Source: Labilibaculum euxinicum
GTDB lineage: Bacteria > Bacteroidota > Bacteroidia > Bacteroidales > Marinifilaceae
Length of the DNA: 64,000 nt
Direction of reading: 5' to 3'
Assembly (NCBI RefSeq): GCF_009795715.1
Contig: NZ_WTCR01000015.1
Span: forward strand, 62,001-126,000
Positions 1 through 9,319 of this stretch are shown here, piece after piece. Each line of letters begins with the position of its first letter. Within the stretch, counting starts at the first letter, position 1. The translations under genes and the position numbers were made by a program. The notes under the pieces are model-generated. The model was given only the letters and a program-made list of their open reading frames with translations. It was not told where the DNA came from and did not search any database.

Positions 1-1890
1 CTGATTGGAGGTTCAGACGAACATGGTGTACCTATTACTATTAAAGCACAAAAGGAAGGCATTACCCCGCAGGATGTTGTGGATAAATATCACAATATTA
101 TCAAAGATTCATTTGAGAAGTTCGGAATTACTTTTGACATTTATTCCAGAACAAGTTCAAAAACACACCACGAAACTGCGTCTGAATTTTTTAAGACCTT
201 AGATAACAAAGGAGAATTTATCGTAAAAACAAGTGAGCAATATTACGATGCTATTGCGAATCAATTCCTTGCAGACAGATACATTACCGGAACCTGTCCT
301 CATTGTAATAACGACGGAGCATATGGTGATCAATGCGAAAGTTGCGGAACTTCACTAAATGCAACAGATTTAATCAATCCTACTTCATCCATTACCGGAA
401 ATAAGCCAGAATTAAAAGAAACCAAACACTGGTATTTGCCTTTAGATAAATATGAGAATGATCTGAAAAAATGGATTTTAGAAGATCATAAAGAATGGAA
501 ACCAAATGTTTACGGACAATGTAAATCATGGTTGGATACCGGATTGCACCCGAGAGCAGTAACCCGTGATTTAAATTGGGGGGTTCCTGTTCCTGCCGAA
601 GGTGCAGAAGGAAAAGTACTTTACGTTTGGTTCGATGCTCCAATTGGATATATTTCGGCTACAAAAGAATTAACTCCCGACTGGGAAAAATACTGGAAAG
701 CTGATGATTCGAAGATGGTTCATTTTATTGGAAAAGACAATATCGTATTCCATTGCATCATTTTCCCGGCAATGCTTAAGGCTGAAGGATCTTATATACT
801 ACCGGATAATGTTCCTGCCAACGAATTCTTAAATCTGGAAGGGGACAAAATTTCGACAAGTAGAAATTGGGCGGTTTGGCTGCACGAATATTTAGAGGAA
901 TTCCCTGATAAACAAGATGTTTTAAGGTATGTTTTGACCGCAAATGCTCCGGAAACTAAAGATAATGACTTTACCTGGAAAGATTTTCAGGCAAGAAACA
1001 ACAATGAGCTGGTTGCAATTCTAGGAAACTTTGTGAATCGTGCTTTGGTTCTTACTCATAAATACTACAATGGAATAATTCCTGCGCAAGGAGAATTAAC
1101 CGATTTCGATAAAGAAACATTAGCTCAGATTCCTGTCTTTAAAGAACAAGTTGAAAAGAATCTTGAAACTTACCATTTTCGTGAAGCATTAAAAGAAGCA
1201 ATGAATTTAGCTCGTTTAGGAAATAAGTATTTAGCAGATACTGAACCTTGGAAACTGATTAAGACTGATGAAGAAAGAGTAAAAACGATCATGAATATTA
1301 GTCTTCAGATTACAGCCAATCTATCGACCTTAATCGAGCCGTTTTTGCCATTTACAGCCAGCAAACTTCGCGGATTTTTGAACATCGAGACTTTGGCCTG
1401 GGAAAATATTGGTGCTAATGTTATTTCAAATCATCATCAAATAAATACTGCTTCTTTACTTTTCGAAAAAATTGAAGATGAAACAATACAAGCTCAGGTA
1501 GACAAACTTTTGGCTACAAAAGCAGCTAACGAAGCAGAAAAAAAGATTGTTGCGCCGGCAAAAGAAAATATCAACTTCGATGATTTCATGAAACTGGATG
1601 TTCGTGTTGGAACAATTACAGCTGCTGAAAAGGTAGCAAAAACAAAAAAACTTTTAAAGCTAACTGTTGATACCGGAATTGATCAAAGAACTGTTGTTTC
1701 AGGTATTGCAGAACACTACAAACCTGAAGAAATTATTGGCAAGCAGGTTAGTATATTAGTGAATCTGGAACCAAAACAATTAAAAGGAATTGAATCTCAG
1801 GGGATGATTTTAATGGCTGAAGATGCCGATGGAAAATTATCTTTTGTTTCACCGGACCAAAGCATAAAACCAGGTTCTGAAATCAGATAA
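1..1890 (+). CDS. metG: Methionyl-tRNA synthetase, 5'-truncated by window edge
   Basis: Class I aminoacyl-tRNA synthetase that charges tRNA-Met in the cytoplasm. The frame is open from base 1 and begins inside the catalytic domain with [10 protein letters not shown], so the true start lies to the left of the window. The zinc knuckle pairs CPHC and CESC lie at about 295-348. The KMSKS-type loop appears as KISTS near 847. An anticodon-binding helical region follows. A C-terminal EMAP-II/Trbp111-like tRNA-binding domain (VRVGTI motif, about 1570-1887) gives the long dimeric form of MetG that is usual in Bacteroidota. A strong hairpin terminator follows the stop. The call is secure; only the N-terminal Rossmann start and HIGH motif are missing. 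Confidence 0.97.
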   Translation: MIGGSDEHGVPITIKAQKEGITPQDVVDKYHNIIKDSFEKFGITFDIYSRTSSKTHHETASEFFKTLDNKGEFIVKTSEQYYDAIANQFLADRYITGTCPHCNNDGAYGDQCESCGTSLNATDLINPTSSITGNKPELKETKHWYLPLDKYENDLKKWILEDHKEWKPNVYGQCKSWLDTGLHPRAVTRDLNWGVPVPAEGAEGKVLYVWFDAPIGYISATKELTPDWEKYWKADDSKMVHFIGKDNIVFHCIIFPAMLKAEGSYILPDNVPANEFLNLEGDKISTSRNWAVWLHEYLEEFPDKQDVLRYVLTANAPETKDNDFTWKDFQARNNNELVAILGNFVNRALVLTHKYYNGIIPAQGELTDFDKETLAQIPVFKEQVEKNLETYHFREALKEAMNLARLGNKYLADTEPWKLIKTDEERVKTIMNISLQITANLSTLIEPFLPFTASKLRGFLNIETLAWENIGANVISNHHQINTASLLFEKIEDETIQAQVDKLLATKAANEAEKKIVAPAKENINFDDFMKLDVRVGTITAAEKVAKTKKLLKLTVDTGIDQRTVVSGIAEHYKPEEIIGKQVSILVNLEPKQLKGIESQGMILMAEDADGKLSFVSPDQSIKPGSEIR

Positions 1891-1911
1891 TTCAAGACTT
1901 AAACTTTAAGA

Positions 1912-1950
1912 TAAAAAAAAACGCTTTCCGATAGAAAGCGTTTTTTTTTA
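1912..1950. terminator. Bidirectional intrinsic terminator between metG and the HU/SPOR gene
   Basis: Stem acgctttc / gaaagcgt with a 5-nt loop, flanked by an A-run on the left and a T-run on the right. It can therefore stop metG on the plus strand and the convergent minus-strand gene. Confidence 0.9.
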
Positions 1951-1955
1951 GGTCT

Positions 1956-2900
1956 TTATTTTTTCAGAACCCAGCAGTAAGCTTTTGAGTTCTTAGCAAT
2001 TACCTTCTTTTTAAATTGATCTGCATCTGCTCTCTTATCAAATTGATTGATCGCAACAGAATACAAATTTTTATTTTTAATTATCACAGCAGGATAAGAT
2101 TTAGAAATCAATTCCTGTTTTAATATTTCTGCATTTTTCATTGAAGTAAAACTACCCGAAATCAAATAAAATCTGCCTTCACGCAACTCATCCAGTTTCA
2201 CTTCTTTTGTAAGCTTAGGCTCAAATATCACCATCTCTTCCGGTGGGGAAATTACCGGTTTTAATTGAACTATCTTCTCGGTAATTTCTTTCTTGCCTTC
2301 CATCATTCCCATAGAAGCTTCGTTACCAAGGAATGAACGTTCAGAATTCATTGGAAGTAAGGCAATTGTTAATACAAAAGGAATAGCTGCTGCGGCATAC
2401 CACAAACGTTTTGTCGTAAAAAGTGTCCTTACTTTAGCTTGAGATATAATTGCCGGATGAATTTTGTCTTCTGCAGATAAGGATAGTTTAGGAAGATCTA
2501 TTTGCTCCAAACCAAATGCATCTACCAAATAATTAAGCTCTTTTGAAGGCTCAAACAACATATTATGCCTTCTGTCATTGTAAAAACATCCTACCTGATC
2601 CAACACAACCCTTTCTCCACGCTGAATTCGAACACGGATATCTTCAGTAAAAAACTGAACAGATTTTTCAGCCTCTGAATAACTCAGATTTTCCGATTCA
2701 GCCAATCTATTAATCAGCAAACCATCATTTTTCGATAAATTACGGTTAAATCCAATAGCTTTGGACGGAGGAAAAACAATATTCAAACTATCGTCGATAT
2801 TAGCAGGTTTATAGTTGGCAACAAAGCCACCAAACCCAGGTAATATCACACAATCGTGAATAAATAAAAGGTCTTTAATATATTTTGATACTTCCAGCAT
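1956..2900 (-). CDS. HU-CCDC81-like / SPOR domain membrane protein
   Basis: About 314 residues. The N-terminal half (residues 1-130) resembles the bacterial HU-CCDC81 domains: MLEVSKYIKDLL start, ILPGFGGFV motif, then a second repeat with GERVVLDQVG. A single membrane segment lies at about 170-187. A C-terminal SPOR domain (about 235-312) begins with FYLISGSF. SPOR domains bind denuded peptidoglycan at division sites, so a cell-envelope or division role is likely; the HU-like part would then be cytoplasmic. An upstream TTG at 2909 could extend it by three residues, but the ATG at 2900 starts exactly at the conserved MLEVS block. A near-perfect promoter ends only about 7 nt before this ATG. 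The domain call is confident; the exact function is unknown. Confidence 0.8.
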   Translation of the reverse strand: MLEVSKYIKDLLFIHDCVILPGFGGFVANYKPANIDDSLNIVFPPSKAIGFNRNLSKNDGLLINRLAESENLSYSEAEKSVQFFTEDIRVRIQRGERVVLDQVGCFYNDRRHNMLFEPSKELNYLVDAFGLEQIDLPKLSLSAEDKIHPAIISQAKVRTLFTTKRLWYAAAAIPFVLTIALLPMNSERSFLGNEASMGMMEGKKEITEKIVQLKPVISPPEEMVIFEPKLTKEVKLDELREGRFYLISGSFTSMKNAEILKQELISKSYPAVIIKNKNLYSVAINQFDKRADADQFKKKVIAKNSKAYCWVLKK

Positions 2901-2906
2901 AATACA

Positions 2907-2937
2907 CAAATATAATCAAAATTACATACCACTCAAA
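2907..2937 (-). promoter_or_regulatory. Bacteroidota-type promoter for the HU/SPOR gene
   Basis: On the minus strand, TTTG (2937-2934), a 19-nt spacer, then TATATTTG (2914-2907) match the TTTG-N19-TAnnTTTG consensus. The predicted transcription start falls within a few bases of the ATG at 2900, so the mRNA may be nearly leaderless. Confidence 0.6.
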
Positions 2938-3148
2938 TCGAATTTATCGTAAAAAAAGTAATCAACTATAAACCAAGCTTTTCACAACACAAAAATAATT
3001 ATGCATCTATTCAGAAAGAGTTACTCTCCAATAAATTATTGTATTTTTGATACCATTAAAAATAATACATAAACTGTTTCCAATATTTTTTACCCTTGAG
3101 ATTATTATGAGTATTTTAAAGTGAAATAACTAAAAATATTATCTGAAC

Positions 3149-4204
3149 GTGAAAAAAAATATATTAATTACAGGAGGTGCCGGATTTATTGGTTCACATG
3201 TGGTTCGTTTGTTTGTAAACAAATATCCAGACTATCAAATCATTAACCTTGACGCACTTACATATGCCGGGAATCTTGAAAATTTAAGAGATATCGACTC
3301 CAAAGCAAATTACACTTTTATAAAAGGTGACATAACAGATCTGGCATTTGTATCAAACCTTTTTAAAAATTATAAATTTGAAGGAGTTCTGCATTTAGCC
3401 GCAGAGTCTCATGTTGATAGATCAATTTCAGATCCTTTAGCCTTTATTATGACCAATATTGTTGGAACTGTAAACCTTCTTAATGCAGCTAAAGAATGTT
3501 GGACCAATGATATGAATGGCAAAAAATTCTACCACATATCTACTGATGAAGTATACGGTTCCTTAGGAAAAACAGGGAAATTTACAGAAACAACTTCTTA
3601 CGATCCGAGAAGTCCGTATTCTGCTTCAAAAGCAAGCTCAGACCATTTGGTTCGGGCATACTTTCACACCTATAAACTTCCGGTTGTATTGTCGAATTGC
3701 TCTAATAATTACGGTGCAAATCAGTTTCCTGAAAAACTCATTCCGTTGGTAATAAACAACATTAAAAATTCTAAACCATTGCCTATTTATGGTAAAGGAG
3801 ATAATATAAGAGACTGGCTGTTTGTAAAAGATCATGCTTTGGCAATCGATTCCATTTACCATGATGGGAAAATTGGAGAGACCTATAATATTGGAGGGGA
3901 TAACGAATGGACCAATCTGGATTTAGTGAAAAAACTTTGTGATATTATGGATCAGAAACTGAATCGTGAAACAGGAAGTTCACAGCAATTAATCACTTTT
4001 GTAAAAGACAGAGCAGGTCATGACCAGCGTTATGCTATAGATGCAACAAAAATTAAAAAAGAATTGGGATGGCAGCCAAGCATCCAATTCGAAGAGGGTT
4101 TTGAGCAAACGATTGACTGGTATCTGAAAAATTCCGACTGGATGGAAAATATTCTGTCGGGAGACTACGAAAAGTTCTACGAACAACAATATACCAACCG
4201 ATAA
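3149..4204 (+). CDS. rfbB: dTDP-glucose 4,6-dehydratase
   Basis: Extended SDR enzyme converting dTDP-glucose to dTDP-4-keto-6-deoxyglucose, the second step towards dTDP-L-rhamnose and related 6-deoxysugars. It has the NAD-binding TGGAGFIGSH motif at residues 8-17, the STDEVYG motif carrying the active-site Asp-Glu pair, and the YSASK catalytic Tyr/Lys. Its 351 residues match the family. The start is GTG, placed directly before the conserved KNILITGGAG strand. It stands alone: rfbA, rfbC and rfbD are not in the window, so the rest of the sugar pathway must be encoded elsewhere. The neighbour downstream is convergent glmS, separated by a shared terminator. Confidence 0.95.
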   Translation: MKKNILITGGAGFIGSHVVRLFVNKYPDYQIINLDALTYAGNLENLRDIDSKANYTFIKGDITDLAFVSNLFKNYKFEGVLHLAAESHVDRSISDPLAFIMTNIVGTVNLLNAAKECWTNDMNGKKFYHISTDEVYGSLGKTGKFTETTSYDPRSPYSASKASSDHLVRAYFHTYKLPVVLSNCSNNYGANQFPEKLIPLVINNIKNSKPLPIYGKGDNIRDWLFVKDHALAIDSIYHDGKIGETYNIGGDNEWTNLDLVKKLCDIMDQKLNRETGSSQQLITFVKDRAGHDQRYAIDATKIKKELGWQPSIQFEEGFEQTIDWYLKNSDWMENILSGDYEKFYEQQYTNR

Positions 4205-4207
4205 AAA

Positions 4208-4242
4208 GAAGAGCGATGTGAAACAATCACATCGCTCTATTT
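4208..4242. terminator. Bidirectional terminator between rfbB and glmS
   Basis: A 12-bp perfect stem, agagcgatgtga / tcacatcgctct, with a 5-nt loop (4210-4238), lies between two convergent genes. Confidence 0.85.
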
Positions 4243-4261
4243 ATAATTCTTAAATCTTAAG

Positions 4262-6097
4262 TTACTCTACAGTAACAGATTTTGCTAAATTTCTTGGTTG
4301 ATCAACATTACAGCCTCTGTAAACAGCGATATAATAAGAAATCAGCTGGAAAGGAATAACCGTTAACAATGGTGCCAATGGTTCCAAGGTTTCTGGAATT
4401 TCGACTACGAAATCAGCCATTTTACTAATTACAGTATCGCCCTCAGTAACAATAGCAATTACGTGGCCCTTTCTTGCCTTTACTTCCTGAATATTACTTA
4501 CAATTTTCTCGTAAGATTTATCCTTTGTTGCAACAACAAAAACCGGCATTTGTTCATCTATAAGAGCAATTGGTCCGTGTTTCATTTCTGCCGCAGGATA
4601 TCCTTCGGCATGTATGTATGAAATTTCTTTTAATTTTAGAGCTCCCTCCAAAGCTACCGGAAACAGGAAACCTCGTCCTAAATAGAGAGCATTGGTAGAA
4701 TTCATGTATTGTTTGGATAATTCTTTAATGTCATCTTCTTTATCCAGGATTCTTTTTATCTTTTCCGGAAGATTTGCAAATTCTGCAATAAGCTCTTCAT
4801 ATGCATCCTTAGCCAGAGTTCCTTTGCGGTATCCAACAAGCATTGCCATCATGGTTAGCACAGTAACCTGAGCTGTAAATGCCTTTGTAGAAGCAACTCC
4901 AATTTCCGGACCTGCATGAGTATACACACCAGCATGAGTTTCACGGGGAATACTTGATCCAACTACATTACAAATACCAAGAACAGTTGCTCCAGCCTCT
5001 TTAGCTAATTTAATAGCAGCCAGGGTATCGGCAGTTTCACCACTCTGACTGATCGCCAAAACGATGTCATCCTTAAAAATCACAGGATTTCTATAACGGA
5101 ATTCAGATGCATATTCTACTTCAACAGGAATTCTGGCAAATTCTTCAAATAAGTATTCACCTACCATTCCAGCATGCCAGGATGTACCACATCCAATAAT
5201 TAATATTCGGCGGGCATTCACCAATTGCGGAATAACATCATTTATTCCACCTAAAAACACTTCTTTATTTGCGGTAGAGATTCGTCCTCGAATAGTATCA
5301 TGAATAGAGCTGGTCTGTTCGAAAATTTCTTTTAGCATGAAATGATCGTATCCGTTTTTTTCAATTTGCTCAATATCCAAATCCAGTTGTTGAACATGGG
5401 GAGTTAATTTGTCATTCTGAATGGTTTTTAAAACCAATTCATCTCTGCTTATAATCGCAACATCATTATCATTCAGATAGATAACACTATTAGTATATTC
5501 AATAATTGGTGTAGCATCCGAAGCAAGAAAATATTCTCCGTTTCCAACTCCAACCACCAATGGACTTCCTTTTCTGGCCGCAATCAATTTATCTGGTTCA
5601 TCATCACAAATAACAACCAAACCATAAGCTCCAACCACTTTTGTTAAAGCCAATCGAACTGCCAGTTCTGCAGAAACTTCACCTTTCAAATAGATATACT
5701 CAATCAGATTTGCCAGAACTTCTGTATCTGTATCACTTTGAAAAGCATATCCTCTTTTAATCAGCTTATCCTTTAAGGTTGAGTAGTTTTCAATAATTCC
5801 GTTATGAATAATTACAAATTTTTTATTCATCGAACTATGAGGATGAGCATTTTCATCGTTAGGTTCTCCGTGAGTTGCCCAACGGGTATGTCCAATTCCA
5901 ATGGTTCCCGAAACATCATTTCCTTTTGCATGATTTTCCAGATCCTGAACCTTTCCCTTACACTTAAATACCTGAGTCCGATTTGTACGAAGAGCAACTC
6001 CTGCAGAATCATACCCTCTGTATTCTAATCTTTTAAGACCATTAATGAGTATAGGATAAGCCTGCTTATCCCCAATGTAACCAACTATTCCACACAT
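4262..6097 (-). CDS. glmS: Glutamine-fructose-6-phosphate aminotransferase (isomerizing)
   Basis: Makes glucosamine-6-phosphate from fructose-6-phosphate and glutamine, the entry step to UDP-GlcNAc for peptidoglycan and LPS. The N-terminal Ntn-type glutaminase domain begins MCGIVGYIG with the nucleophile Cys2. HTRWATHGEP and HNGIIENY follow. Two SIS sugar-isomerase domains fill residues about 290-600, with CGTSWHAG and SQSGETADT. The C-terminus PRNLAKSVTVE is typical. The length of 611 residues is normal. I see no glmS ribozyme in the short leader, as expected for this phylum. A possible -7 element (AATATTTG on the minus strand, 6110-6103) would put the transcript start almost at the ATG. Confidence 0.97.
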   Translation of the reverse strand: MCGIVGYIGDKQAYPILINGLKRLEYRGYDSAGVALRTNRTQVFKCKGKVQDLENHAKGNDVSGTIGIGHTRWATHGEPNDENAHPHSSMNKKFVIIHNGIIENYSTLKDKLIKRGYAFQSDTDTEVLANLIEYIYLKGEVSAELAVRLALTKVVGAYGLVVICDDEPDKLIAARKGSPLVVGVGNGEYFLASDATPIIEYTNSVIYLNDNDVAIISRDELVLKTIQNDKLTPHVQQLDLDIEQIEKNGYDHFMLKEIFEQTSSIHDTIRGRISTANKEVFLGGINDVIPQLVNARRILIIGCGTSWHAGMVGEYLFEEFARIPVEVEYASEFRYRNPVIFKDDIVLAISQSGETADTLAAIKLAKEAGATVLGICNVVGSSIPRETHAGVYTHAGPEIGVASTKAFTAQVTVLTMMAMLVGYRKGTLAKDAYEELIAEFANLPEKIKRILDKEDDIKELSKQYMNSTNALYLGRGFLFPVALEGALKLKEISYIHAEGYPAAEMKHGPIALIDEQMPVFVVATKDKSYEKIVSNIQEVKARKGHVIAIVTEGDTVISKMADFVVEIPETLEPLAPLLTVIPFQLISYYIAVYRGCNVDQPRNLAKSVTVE

Positions 6098-6283
6098 AAA
6101 TACAAATATTTCAGTTTCGGTACCACGCGAAACTTGTTAAAAAACAATTCATCAAATAATCTTGCAATCAATGAGTTAGCATCAAAATAGGCATCACCGA
6201 ATGAATTATCATAAATCCAGCTAAAAATACGATAAGTTAGAAAGCTCTCCAAACTTCTTAAAGTATATTAAAGAATAAAAAAT

Positions 6284-6319
6284 AAGGTGTAAGTAAGCAA
6301 ATGCTTAAATACACCTTTT
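6284..6319 (-). terminator. Intrinsic terminator downstream of the glycogen synthase-like gene
   Basis: The arms aaggtgta / tacacctt enclose an extended, partly paired stem, with A-tracts on the left that read as a T-tract on the minus strand. It lies about 20 bp past the stop at 6340. Confidence 0.7.
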
Positions 6320-6339
6320 GAATATATCGTAAATCGTAA

Positions 6340-7149
6340 CTATTCTGCTACTAATTCGTCATAAAGTTCTGAGTAAGCCAATACATATTCATCCTTGTTC
6401 TTATACTCCAGAAAAGGTTTTCCTGAAGCAACCGCATATGCCATCACTTCGTCGTTTATCTGAGGACTTCCCATAATCAGGGCATCAGACTGATCAATTG
6501 CTAATTTATGAAGTGCAACATAACTCGCATCTTCTAAAATGCTAACATCCTCCTGACTAACTCCCTCAATAATTGACTTTTCTCTAAACCGGCTGCTGAA
6601 TTTTGTTGAGAACTCATCATCATACATGGAGAAAACAACCTTTGTTTCAGTAAATAACGGATCCTCATTAAATGATTTTTTCAAATACAAAGGTACCAAA
6701 CCGGTGAACCAACCTTGACAATGTACCACATCCGGCGCCCATCTCAATTTTTTAACTGTTTCAAGTACCCCTCTTGCAAAGAAAATAGCTCTTTCATCAT
6801 TATCCTCAAAAGCATCTCCGTTTTCATCTAACAGAATCTCTTTTCTATGAAAATAATCCTCATTGTCAATGAAATAAACTTGCATACGAGCCGCTTGAAT
6901 CGAGGCAACCTTAATAATTAATGGATGATCTGTATCATCAATTATTAAATTCATTCCCGAAAGGCGGATAACTTCATGTAGTTGGTTTCTTCTCTCATTG
7001 ATACATCCATATCTGGGCATGAAAGTTCTGATCTCTTTTCCTTTTTCCTGGATTCCCTGAGGTAGATATCTGCCTATTGCAGACATTTCAGTTTCAGGAA
7101 GATAAGGGGTAATTTCTTGTGAAACAAACAATACTTTTGTCTTTTCCAT
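6340..7149 (-). CDS. Stand-alone starch/glycogen synthase N-terminal (GT5) domain protein
   Basis: 269 residues that match only the N-terminal GT-B Rossmann half of glycogen synthase: VLFVSQEITPY at residues 6-16, a YFIDNEDYF-type segment, and the APDVVHCQGWFTGLVP block. The C-terminal nucleotide-sugar-binding half (another 200 or more residues) is absent, and the ORF ends cleanly. The usual K-x-G-G loop for ADP-glucose is replaced by ETEMSAIGRYL. A full glucosyl transfer reaction is therefore unlikely without a partner. I recall the same short gene next to panC in other Bacteroidota, which suggests a conserved, possibly regulatory protein. It is divergent from panC. A -7 box, TAATTTTG, lies on the minus strand at 7191-7184. 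Confidence 0.8.
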   Translation of the reverse strand: MEKTKVLFVSQEITPYLPETEMSAIGRYLPQGIQEKGKEIRTFMPRYGCINERRNQLHEVIRLSGMNLIIDDTDHPLIIKVASIQAARMQVYFIDNEDYFHRKEILLDENGDAFEDNDERAIFFARGVLETVKKLRWAPDVVHCQGWFTGLVPLYLKKSFNEDPLFTETKVVFSMYDDEFSTKFSSRFREKSIIEGVSQEDVSILEDASYVALHKLAIDQSDALIMGSPQINDEVMAYAVASGKPFLEYKNKDEYVLAYSELYDELVAE

Positions 7150-7183
7150 ATAGTCGCTAATAATATAATACAGATTATCTGCG

Positions 7184-7191
7184 CAAAATTA
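7184..7191 (-). promoter_or_regulatory. Promoter -7 element for the GT5-domain gene
   Basis: The minus strand reads TAATTTTG, a full match to the TAnnTTTG consensus, about 35 nt before the ATG. No clear TTG is present at the -33 distance. Confidence 0.4.
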
Positions 7192-7342
7192 GTAAAAATA
7201 ATTAACATACCTGTCCGAAAGCGAAGCTTAAAGCTCCTACAATACAATTAAATGCAATTAATATTTCTCCATTTTATATTTATTTATTTTATTTGCAGTC
7301 TCAAATAAAAATCAATTAGATTTTACCGACACAATTCAAGGG

Positions 7343-8182
7343 ATGGAAATAGTAAAGCTTGTTGCTGAGATTAAAAGTAAAATCAGCAAGTTGAAGGCAG
7401 AAGGAAAGACAATCGGATTTGTTCCTACAATGGGAGCTCTTCATAAGGGGCATTTGTCTCTTGTAAATACATCTGTAAAAAACAATGATATTACGGTTGT
7501 TAGTATTTTTGTAAACCCAACACAGTTCAATAATCCAGAGGATTTATTGACTTACCCAAGAACTATTGAAGAGGACTTGGAGAAACTTTCGGCCTGCAAA
7601 CCAGACCTAATTTTTATTCCGGAAGTAAATGAAATTTATCCTGAACCTGACACCAGAATTTTCGATTTCGGTATGCTTGATAAGATTATGGAAGGGAAAA
7701 AACGTCCGGGTCATTTCAATGGTGTTGCTCAGGTTGTTAGCAAACTTTTCGATATCGTAAGCCCTGAAAATGCCTACTTTGGACAAAAAGATTTCCAACA
7801 AGTAGCTGTTATTAAGCAGATGACAAAAGATCTTAAGTTAAATGTTAATATCGTTCCCTGCCCTATTATCAGGGAAAAGGACGGTTTAGCCATGAGCTCA
7901 AGGAATGTTTTGCTCTCTGAAGATCAGAGAAAAAATGCTTGTAAAATCTCTGAAACTTTATTTAAAGCTCGTAACTTAGCTGCGGAATTAAGTGTTTCTC
8001 AATTGAAAGAATGGGTTGTTGAAGAAATCAATAAAAACAATTATCTTTCGGTCGAGTATTTTGAGATTGTTAACGATACAACCCTTGAGGTGATTAACGA
8101 CTGGAATGAGTCAAATAATAAGATAGGTTGTATTACAGTTCAGGTTGGGAAAACCCGCCTGATAGATAACGTTACTTTTTAA
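7343..8182 (+). CDS. panC: Pantothenate synthetase
   Basis: ATP-dependent condensation of pantoate with beta-alanine, the last step to pantothenate and so to coenzyme A. The cytidylyltransferase-type motif GALHKGHLSLV lies near residue 35, and IFVNPTQFNNPEDL follows. FGQKDFQQV and the KMSKS-like AMSSRN loop are both visible. The length of 279 residues is normal. The gene runs straight into panD with an 18-bp gap, so the beta-alanine-producing and beta-alanine-using enzymes are co-transcribed. panB is not in the window. The ATG at 7343 begins at the expected N-terminus. Confidence 0.97.
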   Translation: MEIVKLVAEIKSKISKLKAEGKTIGFVPTMGALHKGHLSLVNTSVKNNDITVVSIFVNPTQFNNPEDLLTYPRTIEEDLEKLSACKPDLIFIPEVNEIYPEPDTRIFDFGMLDKIMEGKKRPGHFNGVAQVVSKLFDIVSPENAYFGQKDFQQVAVIKQMTKDLKLNVNIVPCPIIREKDGLAMSSRNVLLSEDQRKNACKISETLFKARNLAAELSVSQLKEWVVEEINKNNYLSVEYFEIVNDTTLEVINDWNESNNKIGCITVQVGKTRLIDNVTF

Positions 8183-8200
8183 AATTAGTTAAAAAACGAT

Positions 8201-8551
8201 ATGTACATTGAAGTTTGTAAATCGAAAATTCACAAAGCGTCAGTAACTGGTGCTGATCTTCAGTATGTTGGAAGTGTAACCATTGATGAAGACTTAATGG
8301 ATGCAGCCAATCTAATTGAAAATGAGAAAGTTCAAATTGTTAACGTAAACAACGGAGAACGATTGGAAACCTATGTTATTCGTGGTGAAAGAGGCTCTGG
8401 AACCATTTGCTTGAATGGCCCTGCCGCCAGAAAATGTGCTGTTGGTGATATTGTTATCATCATCTCTTATGCATCTATGGAATTTGAGGAAGCAAAATTA
8501 TGGGAACCTAGTTTGGTTTTTCCTGATACTGCGACCAACAAATTGATTTAA
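8201..8551 (+). CDS. panD: Aspartate 1-decarboxylase (pyruvoyl enzyme) precursor
   Basis: Decarboxylates L-aspartate to beta-alanine for PanC. The proenzyme self-cleaves between Gly and Ser in the YVGSVTID segment (about residue 25) to create the pyruvoyl cofactor; that Gly-Ser pair is present. The [18 protein letters not shown] and LNGPAARK segments are typical. The length of 116 residues matches the family. It is the second gene of the panCD operon and is closed by a strong terminator. Confidence 0.97.
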   Translation: MYIEVCKSKIHKASVTGADLQYVGSVTIDEDLMDAANLIENEKVQIVNVNNGERLETYVIRGERGSGTICLNGPAARKCAVGDIVIIISYASMEFEEAKLWEPSLVFPDTATNKLI

Positions 8552-8570
8552 ATTACAGTATTTAATAAGT

Positions 8571-8606
8571 ACAGGGCTGTTCTAACCGATCAGCCCTTTT
8601 TTTATG
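8571..8606 (+). terminator. Intrinsic terminator of panCD
   Basis: Stem agggctg / cagccct with an 11-nt loop followed by a run of seven or more T. Confidence 0.9.
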
Positions 8607-8743
8607 GCCTTGCCACTATAAAACAATTCAAATATTAAAATTTACTTACAGAATAGAGATTGAACAATTTGATCGCTATTCTTGATACTTTGTTTCCGAT
8701 ACTCTATACTTGTAAATTATTAGCTTTAAATAAAGTCAGCCCA

Positions 8744-9241
8744 ATGAATAAACTTGATATTGTAAAAAATAAAATCATATCTGATAAAAAAAATGCCTTT
8801 AACCTCCTTCAAACCTGGAGATTCAAGGAAAACAAAATTGTTTTCACCAATGGCTGTTTTGATCTGGTTCACCGCGGACATCTAGACTATTTAGCTTCGG
8901 CAGCCTCTATGGGCAATAAACTGATTATTGGTTTAAATACTGATGCCTCCGTTCAAAAACTAAAAGGTCCTGACCGACCAATTATTGATGAATATTCAAG
9001 AGCTTTTCTATTGGCATCATTAGGCTTTGTAGACATGGTAATTTACTTTGATGAACAAACACCCTACGAACTAATTAATTTTGTTCAGCCTGACATCTTG
9101 GTTAAAGGAAGCGATTACAATGCTGAAGACATTGTTGGATACGATATAGTAAAAGCCAAAGGAGGAGAAATTAAAACACTTGATTTCATTGAAGGATTCT
9201 CTTCAACCGGAATCATTAATAAAATAAAGGAAAAAGGATAG
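8744..9241 (+). CDS. rfaE2: D-glycero-beta-D-manno-heptose 1-phosphate adenylyltransferase (RfaE domain II)
   Basis: Nucleotidyltransferase that adenylylates heptose-1-phosphate for LPS core or S-layer heptose. The signature FTNGCFDLVHRGHLDYL, with its HxGH motif, is near the N-terminus, and KGPDRPI, VKGSDYN and FSSTGIINKI follow. It corresponds to the C-terminal domain of the E. coli fusion HldE; the kinase domain is not adjacent. A TTG at 8660 could add 28 residues, but these are hydrophobic and unlike the family. The ATG at 8744 gives a typical 165-residue enzyme. radA follows 78 bp downstream in the same direction. Confidence 0.93.
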   Translation: MNKLDIVKNKIISDKKNAFNLLQTWRFKENKIVFTNGCFDLVHRGHLDYLASAASMGNKLIIGLNTDASVQKLKGPDRPIIDEYSRAFLLASLGFVDMVIYFDEQTPYELINFVQPDILVKGSDYNAEDIVGYDIVKAKGGEIKTLDFIEGFSSTGIINKIKEKG

Positions 9242-9319
9242 AGATTAAAAAGAAGCAAACCAGACTTTTTAAATAATTATCAATCTCAAGAATTCTTAAT
9301 AATTACTAACTGATTACGC

